A stretch of 64,000 bases of DNA. It comes from Bullera alba. Taxonomy: Eukaryota > Basidiomycota > Tremellomycetes > Tremellales > Bulleraceae. The notes beneath the pieces were generated by a model. It made no database searches. It had not been told where the DNA came from and saw nothing but the letters and a program-made list of their open reading frames with translations. Position numbers and translations under genes: made by a program. Where the stretch lies: positions 192,523-256,522 of the forward strand of contig BCIX01000005.1 of the NCBI GenBank assembly GCA_001600095.1, in the 5' to 3' direction. Of this stretch, positions 23,237 to 35,957 are shown one piece after another. Positions within the stretch are counted from its first letter, which is position 1. Each line of letters opens with the position of its first letter.

Positions 23237-24983
23237 CTACTGCCACTTGGTCATGAACTCCTTGTGGAACTTTTCGATCTTGCTGACGTAGTCCTCCACA
23301 CCAGGACAAAGAGCGGTCACTCGGAGATGATACGTTCCCTCCTCCTGGCCGAATCCAGATCCAGCAACGGCGCAGATACCCGTGGCATCTAGGAGGGGTC
23401 AGCGCTCGTCCTGGATCCAATTGCCACATGATTGTAGAACTCTTCACTCACCCAGTAGATCCAAGGCGTACATGACGTCCGCCTCTTTGCCCTGCTTCTT
23501 CGCCTCTTCGATGGCTTTCTGAGGCATGTCAATCTTGGGGAAGAGATACATTGCTCCGTCGGCCGGCTGACAGCTCATCCCCTCCAACGCGTTGAATCGC
23601 TCGCCCATGAACAATGACCGGTCCTTGAGGTTCTGCAGCGTGGTCGTGGTTTCCGTGTGGTATAGCTCGTACGAGGGCGATCCGGGTTTGGGAGGGGAGA
23701 CGAGCAAGTCGACGCCAACCTATCAAGATCAGCTTGTGGTTCAAAGCCGAGGAATTTTGCTCACCTGACCCGTGACCGGTGGACACAGGGATATACTGGC
23801 CATCTTGTATATCTGCTCCATGACCTCTGGCTGGATGTTGACAGCCTCGTAGTACCCTCCCCTCCGGCCACACTCGCCGCTGACTCCTTTTGATATACTG
23901 TGGAACGAGACCAACTCGACAGACTCGCTAACCTCCTTTGGCATCGACATGAGCGCCTTCTTGAAGCTGATGAATGGTTTGTTCTCCGCGTCGAAGATGT
24001 TGGATTGGTACACCTCGTCTGCGAGCAGGAGGATTCCTTCATCGTAACACAGCTGGATCACCTCCTTCATGGCGTCTTCCTTCAAACACGATCCGGTAGG
24101 GTTTCCAGGGTTGATGATGACGAGCGCTTTCACTGGCGTTCCTTCCGATTTGGCTTTGGCGATGGAGTCGAGGAGGACCTGCTTGTTCATCGACCAGTTC
24201 TCCGGTTCTTGCAGGTAATAAGGGAGTGGTTTGGCCGAGACGTAGGCGAGGGTGGCAGTGTATAAGGGATACTGGGGGATGGGGATCATGCACCCGTCAT
24301 TCTCCTGCAGGGCGATAGAGAGGATCTGCGTGACACCGGCGGAGGCACCGGCGGTGAGGAAGATGGACTCGGGGTCGGCAGGGAACCCGTCTCGCTCTAA
24401 GAGACGTCAGCGTGATTGCAACACATTACTCACCCTCGATGAACTTTGCGACTCGTTTCCTGATCCCGAGCACACCCTTCGAGTGGGTGTACGCACCGAC
24501 ACTGCCAATCTCCTCATGCAGTGACTTTGCCCTTTCGATCACATCCGCCGGGTAGATCTTCTTTGCCAACTCGAGATGCTCCTCCATCAGGTTTGGGTAT
24601 TCCAGCAGACTGATCACCTGACGCCAATACGTGATTGGGATTTGGTCCAGGCCATGTTGTTGCGGGTTTCCGATGTTTGCAGTGACTACCTTGTCAAAAG
24701 GCAACTTCTTTGGACTTTGCGAGTCTTTGCCCGAGGACGAGGAGGGTGCGATCGGGGAAGCCAGTTGTTGCGAGTACTTGTCCGCTTTCAAAGCGAGCTC
24801 GCCTCGGACAGCATACGAGACTTCGAGCACGGCCTGGTTGATGGTCGAGGTGGTGAGAGCGGGTGACCGGGTCATGTTGGATCGAGTGGTGCTGAAAGTC
24901 CGGGTAGAGTATGGGGAAGAGACCAGGCTGTGAAGATCGATGTGAGCGATACGCTTTGAGATAGCACGCGGGAGGATGGTCAT
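23237..24983 (-). CDS. ALT1: Alanine aminotransferase, probably mitochondrial
   Basis: Four exons; the first is 24434-24983 and the last ends at 23237 (...EFMTKWQ). The enzyme interconverts alanine and 2-oxoglutarate with pyruvate and glutamate using PLP. Family blocks are NIGNPQQHGLDQIPITYWRQV (substrate region), PESIFLTAGASAGV, IPQYPLYTATLA, VIINPGNPTGSCL, LLLADEVYQSN (PLP-stacking/Asp-x-x-Tyr region) and SFHSISKGVSGECGRRGGY with the Schiff-base lysine in SISK. The N-terminus is rich in Arg/Ser without acids until about residue 45, as expected of a presequence. A second in-frame Met (MTRSPALTT) after the presequence could give a cytosolic form. Introns are GT-AG of about 35-65 nt. Confidence 0.93.
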
Positions 24984-26359
24984 GTAAGGCGAGGAGGTTG
25001 ATCAACGGGGAGCTAGCTGAATCGAACGAGGGGGGAGGGGCGAATCGGTGTGTGTGTCCCGGGTATGGTTATCGGCGGTCAGATGATGTGGCTGAGTCGC
25101 CGGTGGGTCTAGTATGCGCAGAGTCAAGAGTGACACCCCCGGAATGACGCTGGCCCGTCTCTGATAAACGCTCGAAGCCCGATTCGTAGGAAATTTAAAT
25201 CGAGCGAATAACGACTCGCTCTCGGTATCTCCCGGTCCGATCGTCCGCAGTTGCGGCTCAATAGCGTGATAGAGGGTGGTGGGGAGCTGCGGGAGCTTGG
25301 AGAGGGTTATGAAGAGCATGAACTGACCTTGACTCACCTTGCGTGACCCCGTTGACATGCTCCGAATGCCCGTTGACTGGCCGAGAGGAACAGACGACGC
25401 CCTTGGATGTTCCCCCGGAATGAGAGAATGCCTCGAGGCAAGGCCGTCATCGGACGAGCGGACATGATATATGATAGTCGATGTGTTTCAATGTCAAAGG
25501 ATATGACGGGGAGGAGTGTCCTCGTGGTGGAGTCTTAACCCAGTTGAGTGATGTATCGTAGACGTGTTTAATCACACGAGATTGCCTCGAGGTTGGCGTG
25601 TCACCCTGGGCTCGAGTCAAAATTTGGGGGCAGAAGGGTGAAACTGATGGTACCTCGTTTAAAGCTCGTTTCATCCTCGTGTAACGTGATCTACAGGCTG
25701 GGGTAGGGATGCTTATCCCCAGATCGGGCTTCTGTCATTACACCCTCGTAGATTCTCGCCTTCTGCTCGTATGGTTTTTGATTGAGGACAAGCGCAACCT
25801 TCAGGCCTCAAAGTTACGCAAACCGCCAATAGAGTACCGATGATGTTCACTATGCCAATAGAGTATGCGACGAGACTGGCTGTCTTCTCCCATACATGTA
25901 GCCCCAGTACAGGTCCACTCCCCCCATCGCAGTCCCTGCAGCAAAAGGTTCCCGAGGCATGTCCCGTCCTCGTCAATCTCAAGAAGCTAGACGTTAGCCT
26001 GGCAAATTGAAAGGATTGTATTCTTGGACGGCACTTGACGGCCTCGGTGTGGCGAGTCCGCTGAGCTTTTGGCTCGTCGTCCAGGGCTATCGCTATAAGT
26101 TCGCTTGATTGAGCTGCAGTCGAAGTAATGTTGCTTGATTTCCGCCGCCATGTTCGGACGGAAAAAGGGTCTTTCAGCTGTTCCAACACCTTCTTCTCCA
26201 GCTCCAGGGCGCTCCGGATTCGTCGTTAGTGTCCCTGTCGCTCGAACCAGCGGATCCGATCCGAGAAATTCCTTTCCACATTGCTCATGCATTCCAGCCA
26301 ATCCGTGCGGACGCAGCTCTGCCAATCATCCCAATCCTGGCGCACTCATTCTAGACCGC
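24984..26359. other. 1.4 kb intergenic, no gene assigned
   Basis: This is the upstream region of ALT and the 3-prime side of SNU13. Minus-strand frames at 25713-26189 and 25987-26325 and a plus frame at about 26135-26440 exist, but none has the local codon bias, a recognised domain or good splice context. The last one overlaps SNU13. A small lineage-specific gene cannot be excluded. Confidence 0.35.
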
Positions 26360-26890
26360 TTAGATGAGGAGCTTCTCAATCTCGTTCTATTTCATTTGTC
26401 AGCTGCTAGTTCATTGGCAAACCTAGCTGACTCACCTTGACAGCCTGGATCTGAGCGTTCAACTCCCTAGCCTCGTTGGTGGTGACAGACGCGGCGATGA
26501 CGGGTCTGGCGACACCACAAGCTCGACCGAGGGCAGTCTTGCTTGGGACAAAGACGTATGGGACGTTCTTGTCCTCGCACAGCAGGGGAAGGTGCAGGAC
26601 GATCTCAATGGGCTCGACGTCGGCGGTCATGATGATGAACTCGCAGATACCTCTGTTGAGGGTTTTGGTAGCCTCGTTGGCACTAACGAGGTTATCAGCT
26701 TGCGTTCCGAGGCGGTATCGAGCTAGACGTACCCCTTCTTCAGCTGCTTGTAGTGTGAAGCCTGCTGAACGAGATCGAGGATCTAGACAAGAAGGTTAGT
26801 CCACCTCCAGAGCAGCCTGTTGCACAGACTTACCTGGTTGGTGAGCTGCGCGTTGGCGAGCGGGAAGGCCTTGGGGTTTGGGGCGGACAT
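26360..26890 (-). CDS. SNU13: Snu13 (15.5K) box C/D snoRNP and U4 snRNP protein
   Basis: Four exons, the first being 26834-26890 ([19 protein letters not shown]). They join as [34 protein letters not shown]...[16 protein letters not shown] and a last exon NEIEKLLI ending at 26360. This is a complete L7Ae-family protein of about 127 residues. It binds the kink-turn of U4 snRNA and box C/D snoRNAs, and the RNA-contacting [12 protein letters not shown] block is intact. The last coding exon is only 27 nt. The divergent promoter with the SLC45-like gene carries the AATTTGATCCCGC motif. Confidence 0.95.
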
Positions 26891-27431
26891 GCTTGAGTGT
26901 GGAATAGAAGGAAATAAAAATGCGGCGAAGGTGTAGAGGGCCTCACTCTTGGATCCCTGGCCGTGTAGGTGTGCGAGGGTGTTTGGAGGTGGTGTTGGTG
27001 TTGGTTGGACGAGATGGATACAGCGAGGATGTTCAGGTCGTTCTAGGTGGAGGCAAAAATTGGGTCATGGGATTAATTGCAGTAAATACCCGGCCACTTC
27101 AATTCCCTAGTCCACCTCTAATTTGATCCCGCTCGATCGGTCCGGAGACTCCAGAGGCGGGGATGACCGACGCGTCGAACAGCAACAGGGGCAGCAGCAG
27201 CACGCTGGGGTGAGACCGTCGACATGACACCGAGCTTGCACCGAGCGTAGAGCTTGAGCTCATTCACGAACACTAGGACAAGGACGGAACCAGTGATTGA
27301 CAAGCTCCGAAGACGCGCTCCAAGCAGCTCAGCCGCTGCATCCTCGACGATCGCCTGATGACCTGGAGACTTCAAGATCCACCTCATAGACAGCCATAGC
27401 TTTTGGTCGACCAAAGCCCAATCCATCGCTC
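26891..27431. promoter_or_regulatory. Divergent promoter SNU13 (-) / SLC45-like (+)
   Basis: 540 bp. It holds AATTTGATCCCGC at 27120-27132, 230 bp from the SNU13 start and 300 bp from the transporter start. A GGTGTTGGTGTTGGTTGG low-complexity stretch lies at about 26990-27007. No gene seen. Confidence 0.5.
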
Positions 27432-30017
27432 ATGGTCGGAGGTGGCTTCATCCCAACCTCGCACGCAGACGACTATGACCTCGACGAGATCAACGCGGGA
27501 TCGACTCTCGGTGCGCATGCGGTGCAATGGGTCGGGACTCCAGCGGTCAAAGGACCTAAATGGGCGAAACTGCCTTTGTTGACAGTGGGCATGTTGGGTA
27601 TACAATGCGTGTGGAGTATAGAGATGGGGTATGGTGAGTCACCTAGACCACACAACTAAGAGTATCTTCTGAAGATGTTATAGCTTCACCCTACCTCCTA
27701 GACCTTGGCCTGTCGAAACCTCTCATGTCGCTGGTGTTCATGGCGGGACCTCTTTCTGGATTGATAGTCCAACCACTCATTGGAATCTTTGCCGACCGCT
27801 CGAAATCAAAGTATGGACGGCGGCGTCCGTTCATGCTCATGGGGTGTGCCATCAGCGCCGTCGGCATGTTTCTTCTCGGATACGCCAGGGAGATTTCCGG
27901 CTTCTTTGGCGGGGGCAGTGGATTCGCGATATTCATCGCCGTGTGGGCAATCTACTTGATCGACTTTAGCATCAACGCTGTCATGAGCACAGATAGAGCT
28001 TTGGTGGTCGACACACTACCGCCCAGTCAGCAAGAGGAGGGGAGTGCTTGGGCAGGGAGAATGTTTGGCGTTGGAAGCGTAGCGGGTTTCTTCATGTGAG
28101 TGATGGAGTGCAACAAGCGCTGATCTTGGAAGAGGAACGCTTGATCTCACTTCGGCACTGGCCTTCCTGGGAAAGACGCAGTTGCAGATCTTATCATTCA
28201 TCACGGCATTCTTGCTCCTGGTCGCACATGGCTTTACCTCTTGGGCGGTCACAGAGCGAGTCCTCCTGCGAGACGAGTGGGTAATATACGAGCTTGGATC
28301 GAGCTGACTCGCCAGTCGGCCCAGTAGCAAAGGTGGATTCCTTGCCAATCTCAAGGCGATCTGGGAGAACATCTTCACCCTGCCTCCGGGAATCCGCACA
28401 GTCTGTACAGTTCAATTCTTCGCGTCGTGAGTATTCCTCATGTGTGGTCGGTCAGCGCTGATCATATCAGTCTTGGCTGGTTTCCCATCCTTTTCTTCAC
28501 CTCGGTATGGGTGTCCGAGATCTACAAGTCCTCCCATCCGGAACTCGATCCCGAGGACCCGGGAGTCAAGGCAGACGCTGTTCGAGCAGGCGCCACCTCG
28601 CTCCTCATTCAATCCCTAGTATCGATGACCTGCTCCGTGTGTCTGCCCTTTATCGTCGATACGTCTGGTGTCCAGCCCGAGGAACAGCAATACTCGTCGT
28701 TGACCTCGAGCGGGCCGCCGCCAAACTCGGCAGTATGGAAGCGGACCCAGGAGGAGGTCATGAGCGGGGGTCTCTGGCGTCGGTTCCTCGGAGCACTACA
28801 GGGAATCGTCTCGAGAGTGAAGGACGGAGAGCGACCCATCCAGCTGCCTATCAATGGATTCACGTTGATTCGCCTCTGGACGATCAGCCAGTCGTGCTTT
28901 GCGCTCATCATGGCTGCGAGTTGGTGGGTGGCGGTTGAAGCAATCTAGTGGGACTGACTCGCTTTTCAGGTTCGTCAGCTCTGTCACAGGAGCATACTGC
29001 GTTATAGGCATGACCGGTTTCTGCTGGGCTACCTACCAATGTGAGTAGCCTGAGGGGAAACTCTGATTGACTCTCTTCAGGGGCACCATTTAGTGTACTC
29101 GGCGAATTGATCTTGATCGAAAGTACCATCGACAGAACCACTGGCGGTCCGCAGATCACCAGAACGAGAGCCTCCTTTGACGATTTGGAGCATCGACCTG
29201 TAGCAAACTCACCACCCACATACCCGGCAACTTTGCCGGAAGCCACTACATCGGCGAGAACAACCCCATCGCACTCACGCACCCACTCCCGCAACTCACC
29301 CTCGCTCCTCAGTCGATCGTCCTTTGACAACGACAAGGATAGTCTCCGACAGACCAAACCGGACCCTGCAAATGGACTATATGGCCCGTCCCCCACGTTA
29401 TCCCAGAACGAGGGGTTTGACAACTCGATCATCCTCCACCACTCTGCGGACCACGAGGAGGACTTTGTCGAACGGCGCTCGTCGTCTTCGATGGGTTTGA
29501 GACCGAGATCCGCCTCGCCGGCCATCAAGGGAAACACCGATACAGCCGACAAAGCAGGTGTTATACTGGGAATACATAATGTCTTCCTGGTATTACCCCA
29601 GTTTATCGTCACTTTCCTCAGCAGCATCATCTTCTACCTCATGGAACCTGACAAGTCGATCCCGGCCCACCCGCCTGCCGGCGGCGTGATTCCTATCCAC
29701 AACGCGACTGGTCTAGGCGGAGGAGAGGATGCGGGGCTGGGGGATGGAGATGTGGCAATCGATGCAGGGAGACTGCTCGCAAGAATGGTCACATCGGCAG
29801 GAGAGGGGATGACCCGCTGGTCGGGCCGGAGTGGAGCAGGAGCACCTGTCGCCGGGTCGTCGGATGCGGTCGGGTTGATATTCAGGTGGGTAGAGACTGG
29901 TGAGCTGCTGGGGGAAGTGCTGATAGGCTACCTAGGATCGGAGGGGTCAGCGCGGCGATTGGCGCGTTCTTGACGTATAGAATGAGTAAAGCCTGGGCGA
30001 GGGGTGAGGGCATATGA
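27432..30017 (+). CDS. SLC45/sucrose-type MFS sugar symporter
   Basis: At least eight exons. The N-terminus (MVGGGFIPTSHADDYDLDEI) precedes the first helices; exon 2 holds ASPYLLDLGLSKPLMSLVF then GPLSGLIVQPLIGIFADRSKSKYGRRRPFML, the GPH/MFS signature loop between helices 2 and 3 with its D-R-S-x5-GRRRP. Later come GTLDLTSALAFLGKTQLQIL, QFFASLGWFPILFFTSVWVSEIY, a long cytosolic loop, and SWWFVSSVTGAYCVIGMTG. A 290-residue exon adds a Ser-rich loop. The last exon reads IGGVSAAIGAFLTYRMSKAW, ending at 30017. The family exports or takes up disaccharides such as sucrose or maltose with protons. The acceptor near 28130 is AAG. The substrate cannot be read from sequence. Confidence 0.88.
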
Positions 30018-30325
30018 GACCGTAGTCAGAGGCTAGAAGTCTAGAGCGCGGTACTTTAGGAATTGTATGATAGTGCATCCCTTGGACGTTCCGGTGGTAT
30101 GCCTGACAACTGAAAAGCTGACGACAACGCCAGAAGGGGAGCATATTGACAGGGATTGGCAAGCGATACGATACATATGCACAAGGCAAGCTAATCACAA
30201 GGATACAATGGCTGCTGACGGTCAACACGAAAGCGTAGTGGCGCCAAAGACTGGGCAATGAGTATGGAGGAACTCAGCAACGAGAGCCGCCGTAGAGGCC
30301 CAACTCCTCAGCCCCTCCAGCTTCA
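30018..30325. terminator. Convergent 3-prime intergenic region
   Basis: About 310 bp between converging stops of the transporter (+) and the small secreted protein (-). No gene or strong structure seen. Confidence 0.35.
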
Positions 30326-30994
30326 TCACGCCTTCTCCACGCATGCCGCTGCGACAATCTCGTTGGTCGGGGCCGGACCGATCCACGGCGCCGTAGGAAG
30401 AAGGGTCACTGCTCGGTTCGCCGCAAGGGCTTTGTTCACCTGAATACTGCACTGAACGAGTCAGCTCTCGCCGCTGGCGGCACTCACTCTCAGAGCCTTA
30501 GTTGGAATCAGGCCGACCCTGTTCTGGGCATCATACTGCGCGGGACTGGTGACGAGGTATTCCCCCTTCGGGGTGAACACGTTGTAATCAAACGTCTCGA
30601 TCCAGTACCCTTTCCCGTCGAATGGAAAGTCCCACGCGGCCATCACACCGTTGGGGTAGGTTGTGCCCCACCCACCCCATCCGGCTTCGCAGCGCTTACC
30701 GGAGGAGTAGACCGATGTCCAGTTGCCAGTGAATAGCTTGACGACGGGGGGCAGGGTGGTAGCTGAGGGCGCTGGTGCAGAAGAGGGTGGTGCAGAGGGC
30801 GAGGGTGAGGGCGAAGGGGATGGGGAGGGTTGAGCGTTACGGTGGATGAGCCCGCCGCTGTTGATGGTGTCGGCTCTGCTGGGGTGGTGGGCTCGCCTGT
30901 ACTGGACCTCGCTGTGACGAGGGGAGGCGAGAATAGTGCTGGGCGCGAGAGTCAGGCAGAAGAGTAATATGAGGTTGAGCAGACTGGTAAGCAT
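30326..30994 (-). CDS. Small secreted protein with PS-repeat linker
   Basis: Exons 30488-30994 and 30326-30451 give 210 residues. The signal peptide is clear (MLTSLLNLILLFCLTLAPSTILA), followed by a basic, possibly Kex2-processed stretch (QYRRAHHPSR). A (PS)6-type linker leads to a globular domain with many aromatics (FTGNWTSVYSSGKRCEAGWGGWG, WDFPFDGKGYWIETFDYNVF). The phase-0 intron falls exactly before TGC (CSIQVNKALAAN...AAACVEKA). Three cysteines remain after the signal. I do not recognise the domain. Extracellular location is well supported by the signal; function is unknown. Confidence 0.8.
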
Positions 30995-31875
30995 GGCGAG
31001 GCTGTGTTGGTATCCAATCAGAGGTCAACTCTGGTCTCTGGCTAGCAAGTCAGATCGGACCGTGTCTGGTCTTATACCCCATCCCAGGTGAGAGGATCGA
31101 GGACGACTTGGGAACGAGTGACTCTGCACACGTCACTGCTCCTTCACCCCACTTTGCCCATGCGTATTTGGTCCCAGCAACCATCCTCTGACCCACTGAA
31201 AACCGCCAAGTCCTGCCCATGGCGTACACGTCCACAAGGTGTAGCAGTCACATCTATCGCTCGAGTATACTCCTTTTCCGACGAGGCTCCCGGTGTGGTC
31301 GAGGCGCCGACATAGCCGGAGGTAGAAAGGTCAACGAGGAGTCCTTGAGGAGTCCTCAAAGGAGGTCCAGCGAGGCTGTGAAGTGGACTGCCGGTATTTG
31401 CGAATTGCATGTTGCGTGATGGCTCCCGGTGACCCCGAGCGTTTCGTTGTTGGTCTCAGCGGGGGAGACTACTCTTTGTCGAGACTTGCAAGGCACTGCG
31501 ATCATGACGACCAACTGAGGTGCTATGAGGTCGAAGACTGGTTGTACCTTGTATGGATGCTTCTTCCATCGAGACTCGGGGCTCTGGGACCTCTGGGCTG
31601 GCTGCGCCTGGGCGTCCATCTTTAACTTTACCACGGTTCCAAGTTGGCGGAAACGACCATCCTGGAAATTCGAACCCCAGCCGACTCAAAGCCGACTCGA
31701 CGCTGTTTCCAATCTGCTACTCTGACACTGGTGTAGTCCTCAACTTCCTCAAGCAACCGTTCACGACCTTTATCGACCGCTCTCGACCGCTCCTCAATCT
31801 CGATATCGCTTCCATCACCAAGTCTGCGACTCGAGCCAGCGTCGATCACCAGGCCAGTCGCTCAACATGATTCGC
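30995..31875. other. Gene-poor tract upstream of the retroelement relic
   Basis: Promoter of the secreted protein, then about 600 bp without a codon-biased frame. Short frames exist on both strands. A T-arm-like word (GGGGTTCGAATTTCC, minus strand, about 31666) is not part of a foldable tRNA. Confidence 0.3.
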
Positions 31876-31876
31876 T

Positions 31877-31910
31877 AGCGAGAGACCACCCACAGCGAGA
31901 GACCACCCAC
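31877..31910. repeat. Short tandem duplication, 17-bp unit x2
   Basis: AGCGAGAGACCACCCAC occurs twice without gap. It may mark the left edge of the degenerate element. Confidence 0.7.
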
Positions 31911-33042
31911 AGCGACACATGTCCAGCCTAGGAATCATCACCATAGCCGCTCATCGACCCCTGGATATTCGACTATCATCAGTAACTCTCCACAAGTGAG
32001 TGCCTTCGTTCCTTTCACCCCACACGAAACCGAATTCGACATAGACACCTTGGCCTTCGGCCCCCAGTTCCAAACCAAGTCGCCCAATCGCTTCGCACTT
32101 CCAGTCCCATGTTCGACGCCTGGCCCAACTCTCTCCTTCACAAATCGCAACCAACACCCCCGATACCAAAGCAGAAGCCCCCCGAACAGGTGAACGACGG
32201 GTCACTGAGATGCCTAAGCGAGAGGCAAATCCGGAGGTGGTGGGGTTGGTCTATATATGAGATAGGTTAACTCCATGCCTTACCTGGTATCGCCCATCAA
32301 CATGCTCCTTCAATCATCACTGGTCCGACAAGAATCCCGAAGACACCCCACTCCCTACATTACGGTCTCTCTTCAGCCCTCTTCCCAACGCCGACACCGG
32401 TGTTTTCGAGGCTAAGCTCAAACTGGCACCTACTCTTCCCGCGAATCTGTACTCTGCTTGTCGACGACCATTGTGAGCGCCTACGCATCCAGACGAAACA
32501 AATTCTCTCGCAGCACCAAACTCGACAGCCTCCCCTTGCTGGACCAGTGGCTCGACCCCGGATCAGCGGAAGCTGCCCGACTTGAGGTCCCACGAGTTCC
32601 TACTCCGCAGCTTTGAGGAGAGGCTATGGGGAGACTATCACCGATCTATGCAATTACTCCTCCCAAACCTATAGTCATGAGGGAATGATAGGCAGCATAC
32701 GACGAGCCAACAACCATGTCGACAAAGTTCTTCGCAACCCTCACACGCGACCCATCACATGCTTATATATCCAAACGCCCACAAATGACAACGCCGTCAT
32801 CTCTCCCCTCTCTGTCCTGTTCAATAGCGACTTGCAGACCTCACCATACGACTCACCAATACTGCGTTGCCCATAGTAGTCCGCACGCTGGGCGGGATGC
32901 TCCAAAGTCTCTGCCGAGGCAAATGGTCGATTACCCCTTACGACGACCGATCGTTCGACTCCTCCGCCTCCCCTGCGCCCTACCTCGTCTTGTCCTTCTT
33001 CCACCCCGTGCAACACATCCCTAAGTATTCGCAATCAATACG

Positions 33043-33310
33043 TCCAGGAAAGATACAAGGGCGAGTGCGGACCGTAGAAACGGGAAACCTAACCAAACCG
33101 GCAAGGGCAACCTCCAGGAAAAAGACAAGGGCGAGTGCGGACAGTAGAAACGGTAACCTACCCCGAGGGAAAAGACGGACCTCTGCGTGCAAGAGCTGGA
33201 AACCTGTCCAACAGGCAAGGGCAACCTTACCCGACAGCCACATGAGACCTGTCCGACTGGCCAAGGAAACCTGGTCCAACCGGCAAAGGGAACCTAGTCC
33301 AACACCTGGC
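33043..33310. repeat. Degenerate tandem repeat, about 70-bp period, then shorter units
   Basis: TCCAGGAAAGATACAAGGGC begins one unit at 33043 and a close copy begins at 33113, both continuing with GCGAGTGCGGAC and GTAGAAACGG. Downstream to about 33310 shorter units repeat ACCTGTCCAAC-AGGCAAGGGCAACC with decay. It lies within the relic. Confidence 0.65.
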
Positions 33311-35030
33311 CTCGACGTATGGCAATGCAGCATCGGACCATCACCGCCAAAACCCCTCGAAAGCGACAAACCCATACCAGAGGACTTCCCTTGGGCGACC
33401 TAACTACGAGACATCCTACAACGAATCCGTCGGTCATCCAGTACATTGTCAATCTCTTCACTTTAAGATACCCAGAGAATAAGGATCACTATAAGCTTCT
33501 GTGGCGCTTCCCACCCGAATGAAGACAGTGTCCGATCGCCAGCCCCACGCCTCCGACAATCAGGACCGACCTTCCGGGTGGACCTCGACATTGGATAGGA
33601 TGCCATCTATCCAGTTCTAAGGCTCACGTGGTACGACGCTCTATTCTACGACGATCACCTATATTTGAGCTATACCCGCAGCCGACTGGGTCACCTTACT
33701 CCCCTAAACCGAGGAAAAGCTATCCGATGAACTCGTGGACTTTCTCACGGACACCTGATCGAGCCCAACGAGCACTTGTCAATTTACCGAGGGTGACGAA
33801 GAGCGACGTTACCGACCGCACCACTCCTTCACTTGATATCGCCGCTATGACCTGTCGCGCTTCGATCTTTTTCAACCCCATTTCGACTATCCCGGAGAAC
33901 GGTTCCATTAACTGGAAACGGACCGATGGTTTCGACACAGACCTAGTGAACGGAGATCCACACAGTGGGATGACTCCCTCCGGTTCACCTCCGCCAGAAC
34001 ACTTTGGCTCGTATTGAACAAACGGCACTCGCAAATCGACTAGAGGTCGGCGATACCTAGAGGCGGGACCAGCGTCTGCGCGGTGATATCACAGGACATG
34101 GTTTATTTCGACAGGCCACCCGGTTCAAGCTCCGTTCTTTCGGCATCCGCTTGCTGCCGGCTTGGGCGATTCATCAGCCACAACAAACCCACGCAACACC
34201 AGACTCCCGCCTTGACCATCCTCTGCGTCTTCACCAGGCGGGAGATTATGGACGGTACATACCGAAACAGTCTTGCCAAAGGTCCGACAACAACCGGTCC
34301 ATACGTCGGGCGTAACGAACTCGCCTATACAGCTTAAATACGAACCTCCGATACCACCCAAAATGCACATTACTGCGGCATTCTCCCTTGCCTACCACCA
34401 ACAGCTACTTACCTAAAAGGAACACACTTTCATGGTGTCACAGCTTTAGGTCGCGGGGCATATCCAGAGGTGTAGCGCGGTCACTCACGCCGGCTGGCCG
34501 TATCGCCGGCTTTCTCTACCTGAAATGTCTTTCCACAGCCCTCCTTCGCCCCCTGCCTCGCCCGACAGGTAGTCAGTCGTCAGGGCCGGTCCAACATGGT
34601 TCGACAACACAAATTCCCAATGGTGCTTGACGTGGTCGGCGGTATAACGCTTCCTATCGGCTCCATCTTGCATTGGGATCTCTGAATCCCGCTACACCAT
34701 TGCCACCGCCATCAACATAGGTGAAATCGTGCTATCGAGGAGCAATGGTCGACACACTGTTCGCTTCGAGTACCCCGTTGCGATCCGGGTGGGTCCAGCC
34801 GGAGGACGAAGCAGTCCCCGAACGACGCTAGGCGGTAGCAACGCTCTGGTTCCAACATGCGGAGGGACAGAAAACGAAGTAGAAGAGTCAGAGCGTACGA
34901 GACTGCCGGGGCTGGGCTCGGCCTGAGACGACAGCGATGTTCAACGTCGACGCTTGGCTCGGCTTCGTTTCGCAAGAGACCTCCAACCACGACGACAGAA
35001 TCGCCAGCCTTGCCAAGCCAGTTGCCGTCC

Positions 35031-35165
35031 TTCTCCACCTATCATCACGACACTCCACCTATCATCACAACACTCCACCTATCATCACGGCACTCCACCT
35101 ATCATCACGACACTCCACCTATCATCACGACACTCCACCTACCATCACGGTCCTCCACCTACGGA
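35031..35165. repeat. Minisatellite, 20-bp unit, six copies plus a partial
   Basis: The unit ACTCCACCTATCATCACGAC repeats with one or two changes per copy (CACGAC, CACAAC, CACGGC). The period of 20 is not a multiple of 3, so every frame cycles through it and no stable peptide repeat is encoded. It interrupts the gag-like tract. Confidence 0.9.
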
Positions 35166-35823
35166 ACTCGCTCTGAGACCAATCTCAAAGTTCAACCCAG
35201 TGCCAACACCTTTGGGCCCCTAGTACCTATGGCAATCTCCGACCAGAGAAGCGGAGAGAGGAACTCTTGGTTATCGATTTCGCAAACGATTACGTGTAAA
35301 GTCTGGGACCAGTTGCCAGGGCATTCCATGCTCGTCAACGTCTACGACCCCGTCCCAAGGTTGCTGTCGGGCTCCTGAAAGAAGCGAATTCGACCGGATC
35401 ATATCCCTTCATCCCTTAGCAGTATCACCTCGATCCCGTACCTCCGGTGCTCATCTTGGACCGACTGCAGGCGGTTCACGCAAGTCCGACTCGAACTCGG
35501 CCATTCGACTCAACACGCCACGTGTAGGATCTGGCATGTGATTTGCATGGGATGGAACTCGACCCGGAATAGGAGCAGCTCCTTGGGACAGACTGCTTGT
35601 CGGAATATGCCAGTCAGAAAGCGGTCAACTACCGTCGGACCTGGTCGCTCATGCCCTTACTCCGCCGAACCTCTCGCCCATGCAAGCCTGCCTTATCATC
35701 GATCACGTCCGAGCTCTCGTTGTCCGCCTGGAGAGCTTGCATTACGCAAAATTGGTATGACAGTAGAGCGTTCGCCATCGCGGTGTCGACAATGGCTCCA
35801 GTGGTCCTGCCTCCAACGGTACT

Positions 35824-35865
35824 TGCAACGGGTGTGGCGTTTACGTGCACCTCGCGAGGGAATGT
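35824..35865 (+). pseudogene. Gag-type CCHC zinc knuckle remnant
   Basis: The frame reads C-NG-C-GVYV-H-LARE-C, that is C-x2-C-x4-H-x4-C, the nucleic-acid-binding knuckle of retroelement Gag proteins. The frame stops 69 bp later at 35935. It sits upstream of protease-like sequence, as in LTR elements. Confidence 0.7.
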
Positions 35866-35957
35866 ACGCAGCCAGGGGTCATCATACCCAAACGAATCAA
35901 GAAGCAGACGGTAGCGCCTGCTAAGTGGATCACTGGCGGTCCAACAGTCTGGATTCA

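Noticed and set aside
25713..26325. Minus-strand frames with a hydrophobic stretch between ALT and SNU13
   Set aside because: No codon bias, no recognisable domain and no credible splice structure.
31640..31740. Possible tRNA on the minus strand (GGGGTTCGAATTTCC T-arm)
   Set aside because: No matching acceptor stem or D-arm at the right distance; only the T-loop word is present.
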